Source: Hymenobacter piscis (GTDB taxonomy: Bacteria > Bacteroidota > Bacteroidia > Cytophagales > Hymenobacteraceae). Taken from it: a stretch of DNA of 64,000 bases. Made by a program: the position numbers and the translations under genes. The DNA is taken from positions 62,001 to 126,000 of the forward strand of contig NZ_JAHHZN010000010.1 in NCBI RefSeq assembly GCF_018760735.1, written 5' to 3'. The notes beneath the pieces are model-generated. The model ran no database searches and was not told the origin of the DNA. It saw only the letters and a program-made list of their open reading frames with translations. Shown here one piece after another: positions 35,542-44,316 of the stretch (position 1 is its first letter; the number at the start of each line of letters is the position of its first letter).

Positions 35542-38500
35542 TGGGCAGACCCTGAGCGAGGTAGTAGTGACGGGACGTCAGGACCCGATCATTAACTCGG
35601 GCCGGACCGGGGCGGCCACCACCGTGCAGCGTGAACAGATTGAGCGCCTACCCACGCTAAGCCGGTCCTTCGGCGATTTTACCCGCCTCACCCCGCAGGC
35701 CAATGGTCAGAACTTTGCTGGCCGCAGCGGCGGCTTCAACAATATCACCATCGACGGGGCCCTCTTCAACAACTCGTTCGGCCTGTCGTCGACGGTCGGC
35801 GGGCAGACCAACGCCCAGCCTATCTCCATCGACGCCATCGAGCAGATTCAGGTCAGCATAGCGCCCTATGACGTGCGCCAGGGCTCCTTCACCGGGGCGG
35901 GCATCAACGCCGTGACGCGCTCGGGCTCCAACAAGTTCTCGGGCTCGGCCTACTATTTCCTGCGCAATGAGGACTTCATCGGCCGCAAAGCCGGCGACCT
36001 GGATCAGAAGTTTCCGCCCTTCAACCTCGATAACTACGGCTTCCGCCTGGGTGGCCCGGTAATCAAGGACAAACTGTTCTTTTTCGTCAATGCCGAGCGC
36101 GAAAAGCGTAGCGACCCGGGCACGACCTTTATCGCCAACCGCGACGGGACGCCGGCTCCCGGCGGCAACTCCAACACGTCGCAGGCTTCCGCCGACGAGC
36201 TGAGCGTGCTGCGCAACTTCCTGCAAACTCAGTACGGCTACAATCCCGGCGTCTTTGAAGGCTACAACCTGCGCCAGGAAAGCCAGAAGGCCACGGCCAA
36301 AATCGACTGGAACATTGCCCAGGGGCACCGCTTCAGCGTGAAGTACAATTACCTGCGTTCCTTGCGGGATGTGAACCCAAGCAACTCCGGTTCCATCAAC
36401 GGCCGCTCGGCCTCCCGGTTCGGGCTGCCCTTCTTCTCGTCCTTCTACACCATCAACAACAACCTCGACTCGTACATCGCCGAGTTGAACAGCACTTTTG
36501 GCAGCCGCTTCTCCAACAACCTGACGGCGGGCTACACGGCCTTCCGCGACTTCCGCGAAAGCCCCGGCGGCGGCAACTTCCCCCTGGTCGATATCGGCAA
36601 CGGCACCGGCCTGAGTGCTCCCGGCTCCCGCATCAATGCCTCGAACACGCTCACGTCCTTTGGGTACGAGCCTTTCTCGGCCAACAACATCCTCAATACC
36701 GACGTGTACCAGATCGGGGACAACTTTACGGCTTACCTGGGCAAGCACAACGTCACGGTGGGCACCTACAACGAGTTCTACAAATTCCAGAACGGGTTCG
36801 CCCCCAACTTCTTCGGGGCCTACCAGTTCAACTCCCTCGCCGATTTCTACTCGGCGGCCCGCACCACCAACGACCCCAGCCAGCCGGGCTACAATGGCTA
36901 CACGCTGGTAGACGGTGTACCGACTCCGCGGCCCGTCGACCCGAATCAGCCCAGCACCATCGGTTTCCCCCAGCGTTATCAACTCCAGTATTCGACGCAG
37001 CCTGACGGCAGCTTTCCCTTCGCCGAAATCCGGTCGGTGCAGCTGGGTCTGTATGCTCAGGATGAATGGACACCCTTCAGCAACCTGAAGGTAACGGTGG
37101 GCCTGCGCGGCGACCTGCCCTTCGTCACGTCGGATCTACCGCAGAACGAGGCCGTAGCCAACCTGACCTTCCGCGACGGAGTCCGCATCAATAGCGGGCA
37201 GGTACCCAAGAAAACGGTGCTGTTCTCGCCTCGGGTAGGCTTCAACTGGGACGTGCTGAACGATAAGACCACCCAGCTGCGCGGGGGCACGGGCATCTTC
37301 ACCGGCCGCGTGCCCTTCGTGTGGATCAGCAACCAGGCCTCCAACAACGGGGTACTGTTCGGTTCCTTCGACCGCAACAACAGCGGCCCCTCCTCCTCTA
37401 CCTCGGGCTTCCCCTTCTCGCCCGACGTGAATGCCTACCGCCCGGTAAACGCCGCGGCCAACACCAGCTACAACCTGGCCGTTACCGCCCCCGACTTCAA
37501 GTTTCCCCAGGTCTGGCGCACCAATCTGGCCGTCGATCAGGCCCTGCCCGGCGGCATCATCGCCTCGCTCGAAGGCCTGTACACCAAGGATATCAATGCC
37601 ACTTACCACGCCAACGTAAACCTACCCCAGGCCCAGGGCAATGCCGCCGGCGCCGACACCCGGCCGATTTTCTACTCCCTCGGCGCCCCAGATCCTACTA
37701 CGGGGCTGGTGGCCCTGAGGGCCGATAACCGGATTTTCACCGGCCAGGGCGGAGTTTCGGCCAGTAATCCGGTTATCACGGATGCCATCGAGATGCGTAA
37801 CACCCGCAAAGGGTACTCCTACGCCATCACCGGCCAGCTCCAGAAGTCGTTCAGCAACGGGCTATACGCTTCGGCTTCGTACACCTACTCCGATGCCCGC
37901 TCGGTTAACGACGGCGGCTCCATTGCCCAGTCCATCTGGCGCGACCGGCAGATATCGGGCGACCCGAACGAGAACGTGCTGAGCTATTCCAACTTCCTGC
38001 AGCAGCACCGCGTCCTGCTCTCCGCCTCCTACCGCCGCGAGTACATCAACCACCTGGCCACGGCCATTTCGTTTGTGTACGACGCCTCGCCTGCTTACCG
38101 CTTCTCCTACGTGTACTCTGGCGACATGAACGGCGACGGGCAGACCTCAAATGATCTGATGTACATTCCGCGTGACCAGAGCGAGATTGTGCTCAACGAC
38201 ATTGTGCTTTCCAGCGGACAGGGCGGGGGCCGCTACACCGCCGCCCAGCAGTGGGCCGACCTGGATAACTTCATCAGCCAGGACAAGTACCTGAGCGCGC
38301 GCCGGGGCAGCTACGCCGAGCGCAACGGCGCCGTGGCTCCCTGGTTTCGCCAGCTCGACGTGAAACTGCTCCAGGATGTATTCACCAACATCGGCGAGTC
38401 GAAGAATACGCTGCAATTCAGTCTCGATATCTTCAACGTGGGCAACCTGCTCAGCAAGAACTGGGGCACTGTCCGCTCGACCAACCGCACGAACCCACTC

Positions 38501-38689
38501 CGCTTCGCCGGTTACGACAGCCAGGGTCGGCCCGCTTTTACCTTCCCCTACCAGGTGAACCCCTCGCTCAATACAACCGACAATACGGTAACGCCGGGGC
38601 AGCCCCTGGCCGATACCTTCTTCCGCAACAACGGTTCATTGGGCTCGCGCTGGCAGATGCAGGTAGGTCTGCGTTACATCTTCAACTAA
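35198..38689 (+). CDS. TonB-dependent receptor, Oar-like (second of two)
   Basis: A 1163-aa receptor of the same architecture as its upstream neighbour. It has a signal peptide ending SWAQ, a regulatory-like domain, a plug (with NNITIDGALFNN and TRSGSNKFSGSAYYF) and a barrel ending GLRYIFN. It is about 110 residues longer, mainly in extracellular-loop regions. The segment from promoter to codon ~115 is almost identical to the first copy, whereas plug and barrel differ widely, as expected for receptors with the same export/TonB interface but different ligands. It has its own TACTTTTG promoter (35137-35144) and a terminator at 38711-38749. Confidence 0.92.
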   Translation: MKRHLYASMALVPMALASAHVSWAQGNTTSAMSGIVTDKTGEGLPGATVIAVHTPTNTQYVAPTNSEGRFNIQGMRVGGPYTVRITFVGYKEAVRENIFLTLGQNQRLDINLSETGQTLSEVVVTGRQDPIINSGRTGAATTVQREQIERLPTLSRSFGDFTRLTPQANGQNFAGRSGGFNNITIDGALFNNSFGLSSTVGGQTNAQPISIDAIEQIQVSIAPYDVRQGSFTGAGINAVTRSGSNKFSGSAYYFLRNEDFIGRKAGDLDQKFPPFNLDNYGFRLGGPVIKDKLFFFVNAEREKRSDPGTTFIANRDGTPAPGGNSNTSQASADELSVLRNFLQTQYGYNPGVFEGYNLRQESQKATAKIDWNIAQGHRFSVKYNYLRSLRDVNPSNSGSINGRSASRFGLPFFSSFYTINNNLDSYIAELNSTFGSRFSNNLTAGYTAFRDFRESPGGGNFPLVDIGNGTGLSAPGSRINASNTLTSFGYEPFSANNILNTDVYQIGDNFTAYLGKHNVTVGTYNEFYKFQNGFAPNFFGAYQFNSLADFYSAARTTNDPSQPGYNGYTLVDGVPTPRPVDPNQPSTIGFPQRYQLQYSTQPDGSFPFAEIRSVQLGLYAQDEWTPFSNLKVTVGLRGDLPFVTSDLPQNEAVANLTFRDGVRINSGQVPKKTVLFSPRVGFNWDVLNDKTTQLRGGTGIFTGRVPFVWISNQASNNGVLFGSFDRNNSGPSSSTSGFPFSPDVNAYRPVNAAANTSYNLAVTAPDFKFPQVWRTNLAVDQALPGGIIASLEGLYTKDINATYHANVNLPQAQGNAAGADTRPIFYSLGAPDPTTGLVALRADNRIFTGQGGVSASNPVITDAIEMRNTRKGYSYAITGQLQKSFSNGLYASASYTYSDARSVNDGGSIAQSIWRDRQISGDPNENVLSYSNFLQQHRVLLSASYRREYINHLATAISFVYDASPAYRFSYVYSGDMNGDGQTSNDLMYIPRDQSEIVLNDIVLSSGQGGGRYTAAQQWADLDNFISQDKYLSARRGSYAERNGAVAPWFRQLDVKLLQDVFTNIGESKNTLQFSLDIFNVGNLLSKNWGTVRSTNRTNPLRFAGYDSQGRPAFTFPYQVNPSLNTTDNTVTPGQPLADTFFRNNGSLGSRWQMQVGLRYIFN

Positions 38690-38710
38690 GCTTCAACCAC
38701 TTAGCTGCTT

Positions 38711-38749
38711 AAAAGTGGGCTGGCGGCATCGTCAGCCCACTTTTTTTTT
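38711..38749 (+). terminator. Terminator of the second TonB receptor
   Basis: Arms AAAAGTGGGCTG and CAGCCCACTTTT around a 10-nt loop, then T-rich, 21 bp after the stop; immediately followed by the tRNA promoter. Confidence 0.9.
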
Positions 38750-38758
38750 GCGCAGGGC

Positions 38759-38788
38759 TTGCGGATTCGAAAAGGCGCCGTACTTTTG
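38759..38788 (+). promoter_or_regulatory. Promoter of the tRNA-Ala pair
   Basis: TTG (38759-38761), a 19-bp spacer and TACTTTTG (38781-38788): the best -33/-7 pair in the window, 43 bp before the first tRNA. Confidence 0.8.
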
Positions 38789-38830
38789 CCAGACCAAACG
38801 CAACCGGCGAATGGTTTTTCAGTACCACCG

Positions 38831-38904
<74 letters not shown>

Positions 38905-38945
38905 CTCCCGCTCCGCTTACCCGGCGGAACGTGTACTACGCTTAC

Positions 38946-39019
<74 letters not shown>

Positions 39020-39029
39020 CTCCCGTTAC

Positions 39030-39062
39030 AAAAAGCCTGACCCGCCCGGTCAGGCTTTTTTG
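39030..39062 (+). terminator. Terminator of the tRNA-Ala pair
   Basis: Arms AAAAGCCTGACC and GGTCAGGCTTTT (loop 5) with a T run, 11 bp after the second tRNA. Confidence 0.9.
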
Positions 39063-39106
39063 TTTTACGGCCCTGTTACCGGCTAACGATGCCGGTCATC
39101 AGGTGC

Positions 39107-39143
39107 AAAAAAGCCGCTGCTCCCGTGCGGAACAACGGCTTTT
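39107..39143 (-). terminator. Terminator of cysE-cysK
   Basis: On the minus strand, AAAAGCCG ... CGGCTTTTTT with a partly paired interior, 27 bp after the cysK stop. Confidence 0.65.
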
Positions 39144-39170
39144 CTGGCCTGGCGGGAAGTGCCGCAGCAG

Positions 39171-40091
39171 TTAGGCGAACAAACCCTCCACGGAAAGGTA
39201 CCGCTCCCCGGTATCGTAGCAGAAGGTGAGGATACGCCCGCCCTGGGGCACCTCGTCGAGCTTCTTGGCTACGGCGGCCAGGGACGCCCCGGAGGAGATA
39301 CCCACGAAGATGCCTTCCTCCCGGGCAGCCCGCCGGGCCATGTCGGAGGCCTCCTGCTGGCTGACCTGGATGGTGCCGTCGAGCACGGCCGTGTGCAGGT
39401 TGTCGGGGATGAAGCCGGCCCCGATGCCCTGGATGGGGTGCGGGCCGGGGGCGCCGCCGCTGATAACGGGCGAGAGCTCGGGCTCCACGGCGAATACCTG
39501 CAGGTTGGGGAATTTGGGCTTGAGCACTTCGGCTACGCCCGTAAGGTGGCCGCCGGTACCCACGCCGGTGATGTAATAGTCGAAGCCCTCGGGGGCGTCG
39601 CGCAGGATTTCCTCGGCCGTGTGCGTCACGTGGGCCTGAATGTTGGCCGGGTTATCGAACTGCATGGGCATCCAGGCCTTGGGGTTGGCCTGGGTCAGCT
39701 CGTGGGCTTTCTCGATGGCGCCCTTCATGCCTTTCTCGCGGGGCGTGAGCTCCAGGTTGGCTCCGTAAGCGGCCATCAGGCGGCGGCGCTCAATGCTCAT
39801 GCTCTCGGGCATCACCAGCGTAATCTGGTACCCTTTCACGGCGGCCACCATGGCCAGCCCTACGCCGGTATTGCCCGAAGTCGGCTCGATGATAACGCTG
39901 TCGGGGCTCAGGGTGCCGTCTTTTTCGGCCTGCTCAATCATGCTCAGGGCGATGCGGTCCTTGATGCTGCCGCCGGGGTTGGCCCGCTCCAGCTTCATCC
40001 ACACCTCCACGTCGGGGCGGTGGGCGAAAAGCTTGTTAAGGCGCAGCAGCGGCGTGTTGCCGATAGTGTCGAGAATGGAATTGGCTTTCAT
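39171..40091 (-). CDS. cysK: Cysteine synthase A
   Basis: A 306-aa PLP beta-family enzyme. It has [23 protein letters not shown] (Lys44 binds PLP), [16 protein letters not shown] (substrate loop), [16 protein letters not shown] (phosphate loop) and SSGASLAAV. It makes cysteine from O-acetylserine and sulfide. The upstream gene is the serine acetyltransferase cysE, the preceding step, on the same strand 93 bp away. The spacer contains a 17-bp perfect hairpin. A terminator for the pair lies at 39107-39143. CysM is the alternative name; overall pattern favours CysK. Confidence 0.94.
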   Translation of the reverse strand: MKANSILDTIGNTPLLRLNKLFAHRPDVEVWMKLERANPGGSIKDRIALSMIEQAEKDGTLSPDSVIIEPTSGNTGVGLAMVAAVKGYQITLVMPESMSIERRRLMAAYGANLELTPREKGMKGAIEKAHELTQANPKAWMPMQFDNPANIQAHVTHTAEEILRDAPEGFDYYITGVGTGGHLTGVAEVLKPKFPNLQVFAVEPELSPVISGGAPGPHPIQGIGAGFIPDNLHTAVLDGTIQVSQQEASDMARRAAREEGIFVGISSGASLAAVAKKLDEVPQGGRILTFCYDTGERYLSVEGLFA

Positions 40092-40129
40092 GGGTAGTTG
40101 AGAAGTTTGGAAATCGGGAAGTTAGGAGA

Positions 40130-40179
40130 TAGGAGTCAGGAGCCAGCATACCGTTTTACATTCTGGCTCCTGACTCCTA
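40130..40179. repeat. 17-bp perfect hairpin between cysE and cysK
   Basis: TAGGAGTCAGGAGCCAG (40130-40146) and its complement (40163-40179). It has no T run, so it may be an internal processing or attenuation hairpin rather than a terminator. Confidence 0.7.
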
Positions 40180-40184
40180 CCTCC

Positions 40185-41021
40185 TCAAATAGAAAACATG
40201 ATGTTTTCGGTGGGATCCTGGGAGCGGGTGACGTGAATCTGGGCCTGGTGGTAGACCCGGGAGTGCGAGGGTACGCTCTCGGTGAGCCAGACGTTGCCGC
40301 CAATGATGCTGTGGCTGCCCACGGTGGTGCTGCCGCCCAAGATGGTGGCCCCGGCGTAAATCACCACGTGGTCCTCAATGGTGGGGTGGCGCTTGATGCC
40401 CTGCAGGTGCTTGGCCACGCTGAGCGCCCCGAGCGTCACGCCCTGAAATATCTTCACCCCGGCCCCGATTACGCAGGTTTCCCCGATAACCAGGCCCGTG
40501 CCGTGGTCAATGCAGAACGAGGGGCCGATGCGGGCCCCGGGATGAATATCGACGCCGGTGCGCTGGTGGGCGTATTCGCTCAGCAGGCGCGGCACCCGGG
40601 GCACGCCGCGCTGGTGCAGGCCGTGGGCGAAGCGGTGCATGGCAATGGCGTAGAAGCCCGGGTAGGTGCTCACCACCTCGGCCAGGCCCTGGGCGGCCGG
40701 GTCGGCGGCCACGATGGCGGCCGCATCCAGCAGCAGCGTGGCGCGCAAAGCCGGCAGCGCCTGCATGGAGGAGCGGGCCAGCGCAACGGCCTGCTCAGGC
40801 GCGGCAACGGCCCGCAACAGGTCCGTGAGGTCGTCCTGGAGCAGGCGCAGGGTGGCGGCAATGGCGTCGGCATCGCGCAGGGGGCGGGCGGCCCGCTCGG
40901 GGAAAAGCAGGTCCAGTAATTGGTCGGCGAGTTGGCAAAAGCCGGCCGCGGGCAGGGGCGCGGCCGTGTCGCGGTGGGCCTGGGCCAGCAGGTGCAGGAA
41001 ATCGGAATCGTAGGCGGACAT
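40185..41021 (-). CDS. cysE: Serine O-acetyltransferase
   Basis: A 278-aa protein with the long helical N-terminal domain of the EpsC/CysE type. The left-handed beta-helix contains TGVDIHPGARIGPSFCIDHG, GLVIGETCVIG, KIFQGVTLGALS and HPTIEDHVVIYAGATILGG. The Asp/His pair within IHPGARIG...DHG is the usual active-site region. It makes O-acetylserine, which CysK downstream uses. The N-terminal half is alanine- and leucine-rich, as is common in this GC-rich genome. Confidence 0.94.
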   Translation of the reverse strand: MSAYDSDFLHLLAQAHRDTAAPLPAAGFCQLADQLLDLLFPERAARPLRDADAIAATLRLLQDDLTDLLRAVAAPEQAVALARSSMQALPALRATLLLDAAAIVAADPAAQGLAEVVSTYPGFYAIAMHRFAHGLHQRGVPRVPRLLSEYAHQRTGVDIHPGARIGPSFCIDHGTGLVIGETCVIGAGVKIFQGVTLGALSVAKHLQGIKRHPTIEDHVVIYAGATILGGSTTVGSHSIIGGNVWLTESVPSHSRVYHQAQIHVTRSQDPTENIMFSI

Positions 41022-41197
41022 AAGCAGAAAAAGGCGCGGGGCCCGGCAGGGCGGCGGAAGATACGCCGCCCCGGACGGGTTCTAACCGGGAGCGGGGCCG
41101 AAAGTTTGGCGGCCCCGCCCCCGGTAACCCCGGGCCGGGTGGCTGCGTTAGCGGGGGAAGATTCGTTTATTTCTCATCCTTCTTCTGATTCCTGATC

Positions 41198-41539
41198 ATG
41201 GCTGATACCACCATCACCAAAGTAGATTCCCAACACTCGCCCAAAGGCCCCGAGGGCGAAAAATACCTGGCTTCCGGCGTGCACGTTTCCATGCGCCTCT
41301 GGGAAAACGAGCAGCCCGGCGAGCCCAAGGAGCCCTCAACCAGCGCCTACGAAACGGTAGGCTACGTACTCAAAGGCCGCGCCGAGCTGCACCTGGAAGG
41401 CCAGATGGTTGTGCTGGAGCAGGGCAACTCCTGGGTAGTACCCAAGGGCGCCTCGCACACCTACAAGATTCTGGAAGCGTTTTCGGCCGTAGAAGCCACC
41501 ACGCCCCCCGCCCAGGCCCACGGCCGCGACGACCAGTAG
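41198..41539 (+). CDS. Small cupin-domain protein
   Basis: A 113-aa single cupin. SMRLWENEQPGEP precedes the first cupin motif; GYVLKGRAELHLEGQMVVLEQGNSW and VPKGASHTYKIL form the second half. The single His in SHTY is present, but the HxH...E of metal-binding cupins is incomplete because the YETVGYVLKG region lacks the His pair. Metal binding is therefore doubtful. Function unknown; possibly a stress or storage protein. It stands alone between cysE and a tandem heptamer repeat that starts 6 bp after its stop. Confidence 0.75.
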   Translation: MADTTITKVDSQHSPKGPEGEKYLASGVHVSMRLWENEQPGEPKEPSTSAYETVGYVLKGRAELHLEGQMVVLEQGNSWVVPKGASHTYKILEAFSAVEATTPPAQAHGRDDQ

Positions 41540-41544
41540 ATAAC

Positions 41545-41590
41545 GCTGTTAGCTGTTAGCTGTTAGCTGTTAGCTGTTAGCTGTTAGCTG
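41545..41590. repeat. Heptamer tandem repeat (GCTGTTA)n
   Basis: Six full copies plus four bases, starting 6 bp after the cupin stop. Copy number could vary between strains. Confidence 0.9.
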
Positions 41591-41597
41591 AAGCACG

Positions 41598-41638
41598 AAA
41601 AGCTGCCCCGGTGCTGTGCATCGGGGCAGCTTTTTTTT
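41598..41638 (+). terminator. Terminator of the cupin gene
   Basis: Arms AAAGCTGCCCCG and CGGGGCAGCTTT around a short loop, followed by eight T. It lies after the heptamer tandem repeat. Confidence 0.9.
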
Positions 41639-41659
41639 GGCGAGTGGGGTACCCGGGAG

Positions 41660-41772
41660 GTAGAGACACCATACTTTGTGCCTCGTCGTTGAACAGTGCC
41701 TTTGCAGGATGGGGGGGCAGTAACGATGAGAGGGACTGTTCAACGATGAGACACAAAATATGGTGGCTCTAC
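41660..41772. repeat. Family B element, diverged form
   Basis: 113 bp with 38-bp terminal arms matching at 34 positions (GTAGAGnCACCATA ... GTTGAACAGT). Lies between the convergent cupin and HEAT-cyclophilin genes. Confidence 0.8.
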
Positions 41773-41803
41773 ATTCCACTCTGGGCAGCCCGCCGCCCCA
41801 CCC

Positions 41804-43795
41804 CTACTTTAGCAGCTCCACTTTCTCGATCCGGTCCCCGATTTCGAGGCGACTGACCACGTCCAGGCCCTGCACTACCTGGGCGAAGATGGTGTAGCGG
41901 CCGTCGAGGTGGGGCGTGGGGGCATGGGTGATAAACCACTGGCAGCTCTCGGTGTCCTTGCCGGCGGAAGCCAGGCCCACGGCGCCCTCGCCGTAGTGCA
42001 GGTCGGCAAATTCGGAGCGCAGGTTGTAGTCGGAGCTGCCCCAGCCGTCGCCGCGGGGGCAGCCGCCCTGGGCCACGAAGTTGGGCACCACGCGGTGGAA
42101 GTTCTTGCCGTCGTAGAAGCCCTGGCGGATGAGCTGCACGAAGCTGGCCACCGAGCCGGGCGCCTCATTCACCAGCAGGTGAAACACCACGTCGCCCTTG
42201 CTGGTGTGCACCACGGCGCGCTGCCCAGCCGGAATGCTCGTCACCACGTCCCAGGGAATGGGGTGGGTGGCGGCGGGCGCTACCGGCACCGGCGTGGGCG
42301 GGCGCTGCTGCAGGTAATCGATGGTCTGCTGCACCGACTGCCAGGCTTCCAGGTCGCGGGGCAGGGTGAGCTGCTGGCGGGCGGTTTCCAGGAAATCGGC
42401 CTTGGGCAGCAGACGGCGCAGCTCCAGCTTGGGGTCGCGGATGGCTTCGGCGGCAATTCCCATCTGGGCCACGTCGCCGCTGAGCACGGCCCGGCGCAGG
42501 GCCAGCGCGAAATCGGGCTGGCGGGCGGCCGGAAAATCGGGGCGGTTGCGCAGGGCCACCAGGGCTTCCAGGCCGTAGGTGCCCACCACCACGGGCTGGC
42601 CGGGGGCAAAGGTGGCCTGCTGCACGAAATCGAAGGCGGCCGGATCTTCGCCCAGCGCTTTCAGCAGGTACCCTTTCTCATACGCGTTGGTGGAGGCTGC
42701 GTAGCGCTCCTGCACCGCCCCCCGGATGGCCTCCCGGCCAGGACCGGTCTGGCGCAGGGCGGCAGCCAGCAGAGTAGCCCGCACCCGCCACTGGGCCAGG
42801 CGGTTGGCTTTTTCCAGCAGCACCGGCCCCGGCTCATCGGCGGCGTGGGCCAGAAAGAACTCGGCGGCCGTGAGGGCCACCTGATCATTATCGTCGGTGA
42901 GAGCGGCCCAGGCGGCTTCCTTCACCGGGGCGTACATGGCGGCCGTCATGGCCCGCAGGGCGCTGATGCGCACCCGGTAGTCGGGGTCGCGGCGGGCCAG
43001 GGCGGCCAGGGTGGCGGGCACGGTGGGCTCGGTGGCGGCCTTGCCCAGGGCCTGGGTAGCCCCGCTGCGCACGGCGTAGTGGGCATCCTGGCGGGCGGCG
43101 GCGGTGAGGGCGGCGGCGTAGGGCCCTAGGTTCAGGCCCCGGGTGCGGGCCAGGGCGTTGGCCGCCGCCAGCCGGGCACTGGCCGGGTTAGGGGCGGCCA
43201 GCAGCTGCACCAGCCGGGCCACGGCGGCCTCGGAAGTCAGGCCCCGCAGGCCGGCGCGGTACAGGCCCCAGGCCTGGCCGCTGAGAGCGGCCGTATCGGC
43301 GGCCAGGGCGGGCGGCAGCCGGGTGAGGGCCGCCAGGCCGGCGCGGGACGTGCAGCGGCCCAGGGCCTCGAGCACGTAGCGGCGGGCAGTGGCATCGGGC
43401 TCGGCCAGCAGGTGCTGGCGCAGGCCGGTTTCGGCGGTGGAGTCGGCCGTCTGGCCCAGGGCGTAGGCGGCCAGCTGCCGGATGCGGGCCTCGGGCTCCT
43501 CCTGCAGCAGCAGCAGCAGGCGGGGTGTGGCGGCCTGGTCCTGAACCGAGGCCAGGGCTTGGGCGGCAGCTCCCCGGTAGCGGGCCGCGGGCTGGCCCAG
43601 GTAGGGCAGCAGGGCGGCCGTGCGGCGCTCATCCTGGAGGGTGGCAATGCGGCGCAGGGTGCTGTCGAGGGTAAACTGGTTGGCGGCGGGCGGGGCGGCG
43701 GCAGCCGACACCCCCGGGCGCGGGGCGCAGGCCGGCAGCAGGCCGCCGGCCGCCGCCGTCAGCACGGCGGCCCGGAAAAGAGCGGAGTAGGTCAT
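41804..43795 (-). CDS. HEAT-repeat lipoprotein with C-terminal cyclophilin-type peptidyl-prolyl isomerase
   Basis: A 663-aa protein. A signal peptide with lipobox (GGLLPAC, Cys at about 23) is followed by ~430 residues of Ala/Leu/Arg-rich helical repeats of HEAT/Armadillo type (RYRGAAAQALASV, IRQLAAYALGQ, VRISALRAM). The C-terminal cyclophilin domain (about 500-660) has SVASFVQLIRQGFYDGKNFHRVVPNFVAQGG (residues only summarised), SEFADLHYGEGAVGLA, SCQWFITHAPTPHLDGRYTIFAQV. The catalytic Arg in FHRV and Phe in CQWFIT are present. It is probably a periplasmic or outer-membrane-anchored folding factor. ATG 43795 is preferred over 43846: a TACCTTAG box at 43803-43810 lies 7 bp before it. Confidence 0.88.
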   Translation of the reverse strand: MTYSALFRAAVLTAAAGGLLPACAPRPGVSAAAAPPAANQFTLDSTLRRIATLQDERRTAALLPYLGQPAARYRGAAAQALASVQDQAATPRLLLLLQEEPEARIRQLAAYALGQTADSTAETGLRQHLLAEPDATARRYVLEALGRCTSRAGLAALTRLPPALAADTAALSGQAWGLYRAGLRGLTSEAAVARLVQLLAAPNPASARLAAANALARTRGLNLGPYAAALTAAARQDAHYAVRSGATQALGKAATEPTVPATLAALARRDPDYRVRISALRAMTAAMYAPVKEAAWAALTDDNDQVALTAAEFFLAHAADEPGPVLLEKANRLAQWRVRATLLAAALRQTGPGREAIRGAVQERYAASTNAYEKGYLLKALGEDPAAFDFVQQATFAPGQPVVVGTYGLEALVALRNRPDFPAARQPDFALALRRAVLSGDVAQMGIAAEAIRDPKLELRRLLPKADFLETARQQLTLPRDLEAWQSVQQTIDYLQQRPPTPVPVAPAATHPIPWDVVTSIPAGQRAVVHTSKGDVVFHLLVNEAPGSVASFVQLIRQGFYDGKNFHRVVPNFVAQGGCPRGDGWGSSDYNLRSEFADLHYGEGAVGLASAGKDTESCQWFITHAPTPHLDGRYTIFAQVVQGLDVVSRLEIGDRIEKVELLK

Positions 43796-43802
43796 GGTCG
43801 GC

Positions 43803-43810
43803 CTAAGGTA
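43803..43810 (-). promoter_or_regulatory. -7-like box TACCTTAG for the HEAT-cyclophilin gene
   Basis: Seven of eight positions match TAnnTTTG, 7 bp before ATG 43795; supports that start and a nearly leaderless mRNA. Confidence 0.45.
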
Positions 43811-43935
43811 ACGGCTCCGGCCCCGAAGGCAACGCTTCCGGGGCAAAAAGCATCTGACCCAACGGGGGCGCCGGCTGCCGCAGGTAGGCTCCGGGCGCGG
43901 GGAAACCCATTTATCCTCGCATCTTTACCCCCGGC

Positions 43936-43943
43936 TACCTTTC
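43936..43943 (+). promoter_or_regulatory. -7-like box TACCTTTC upstream of the signalling cluster
   Basis: Seven of eight positions match TAnnTTTG, 14 bp before ATG 43958; a candidate promoter for the small secreted protein and histidine kinase. Confidence 0.4.
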
Positions 43944-43957
43944 TTCCGCTTATCGCT

Positions 43958-44257
43958 ATGCCTCTCTGCCGATTCCTGTTACTCCTGGCCGCGGGGCTGC
44001 TGCTGGGCGGGCTCCCGGCGGCGGCCCAGACGAAGACGCCTGCGTCGTCGCCCGCGCCTGCGCCGCCGCCCCAGAAGATGCTCAACGTGCAGATTACGCT
44101 CCCTACCCTGGTGGGCCGCGTGGGCGAAATGACCGGCATTCTGGTAACGCGCGACAAGCAGAAATCCGCCCGCAGCACCCGCAACCCCGTGGTATATTTG
44201 TCCATTCCGCTGCCCCGCCTCTTTAGTGCTGACACGCCGAAAGATTCCGGGAAATAG
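43958..44257 (+). CDS. Small secreted protein, unknown function
   Basis: A 99-aa protein. It has a clear signal peptide (about 1-24, LLLLAAGLLLGG, cleavage after AAA), a proline/alanine linker (27-40) and a ~55-residue domain with no recognised match. It starts at ATG 43958, 14 bp after a TACCTTTC box (43936-43943). It is divergent from the HEAT-cyclophilin gene and 59 bp upstream of the histidine kinase, so it could be the first gene of the signalling operon, perhaps a periplasmic accessory of the kinase (inference). Confidence 0.6.
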   Translation: MPLCRFLLLLAAGLLLGGLPAAAQTKTPASSPAPAPPPQKMLNVQITLPTLVGRVGEMTGILVTRDKQKSARSTRNPVVYLSIPLPRLFSADTPKDSGK

Positions 44258-44316
44258 ATATACTTGGGTTTCGTTACGCCCGCGCCCCGTCTCTCCGGCC
44301 TCCCCTCTTCCGCGCT

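Noticed and set aside
35657..36982. 441-codon minus-strand frame opposite the second TonB receptor
   Set aside because: Antisense shadow; the receptor on the plus strand is unambiguous.
41545..41590. Possible CRISPR array
   Set aside because: A uniform 7-bp tandem repeat without spacers; no cas genes and no other array-like pattern in the window.
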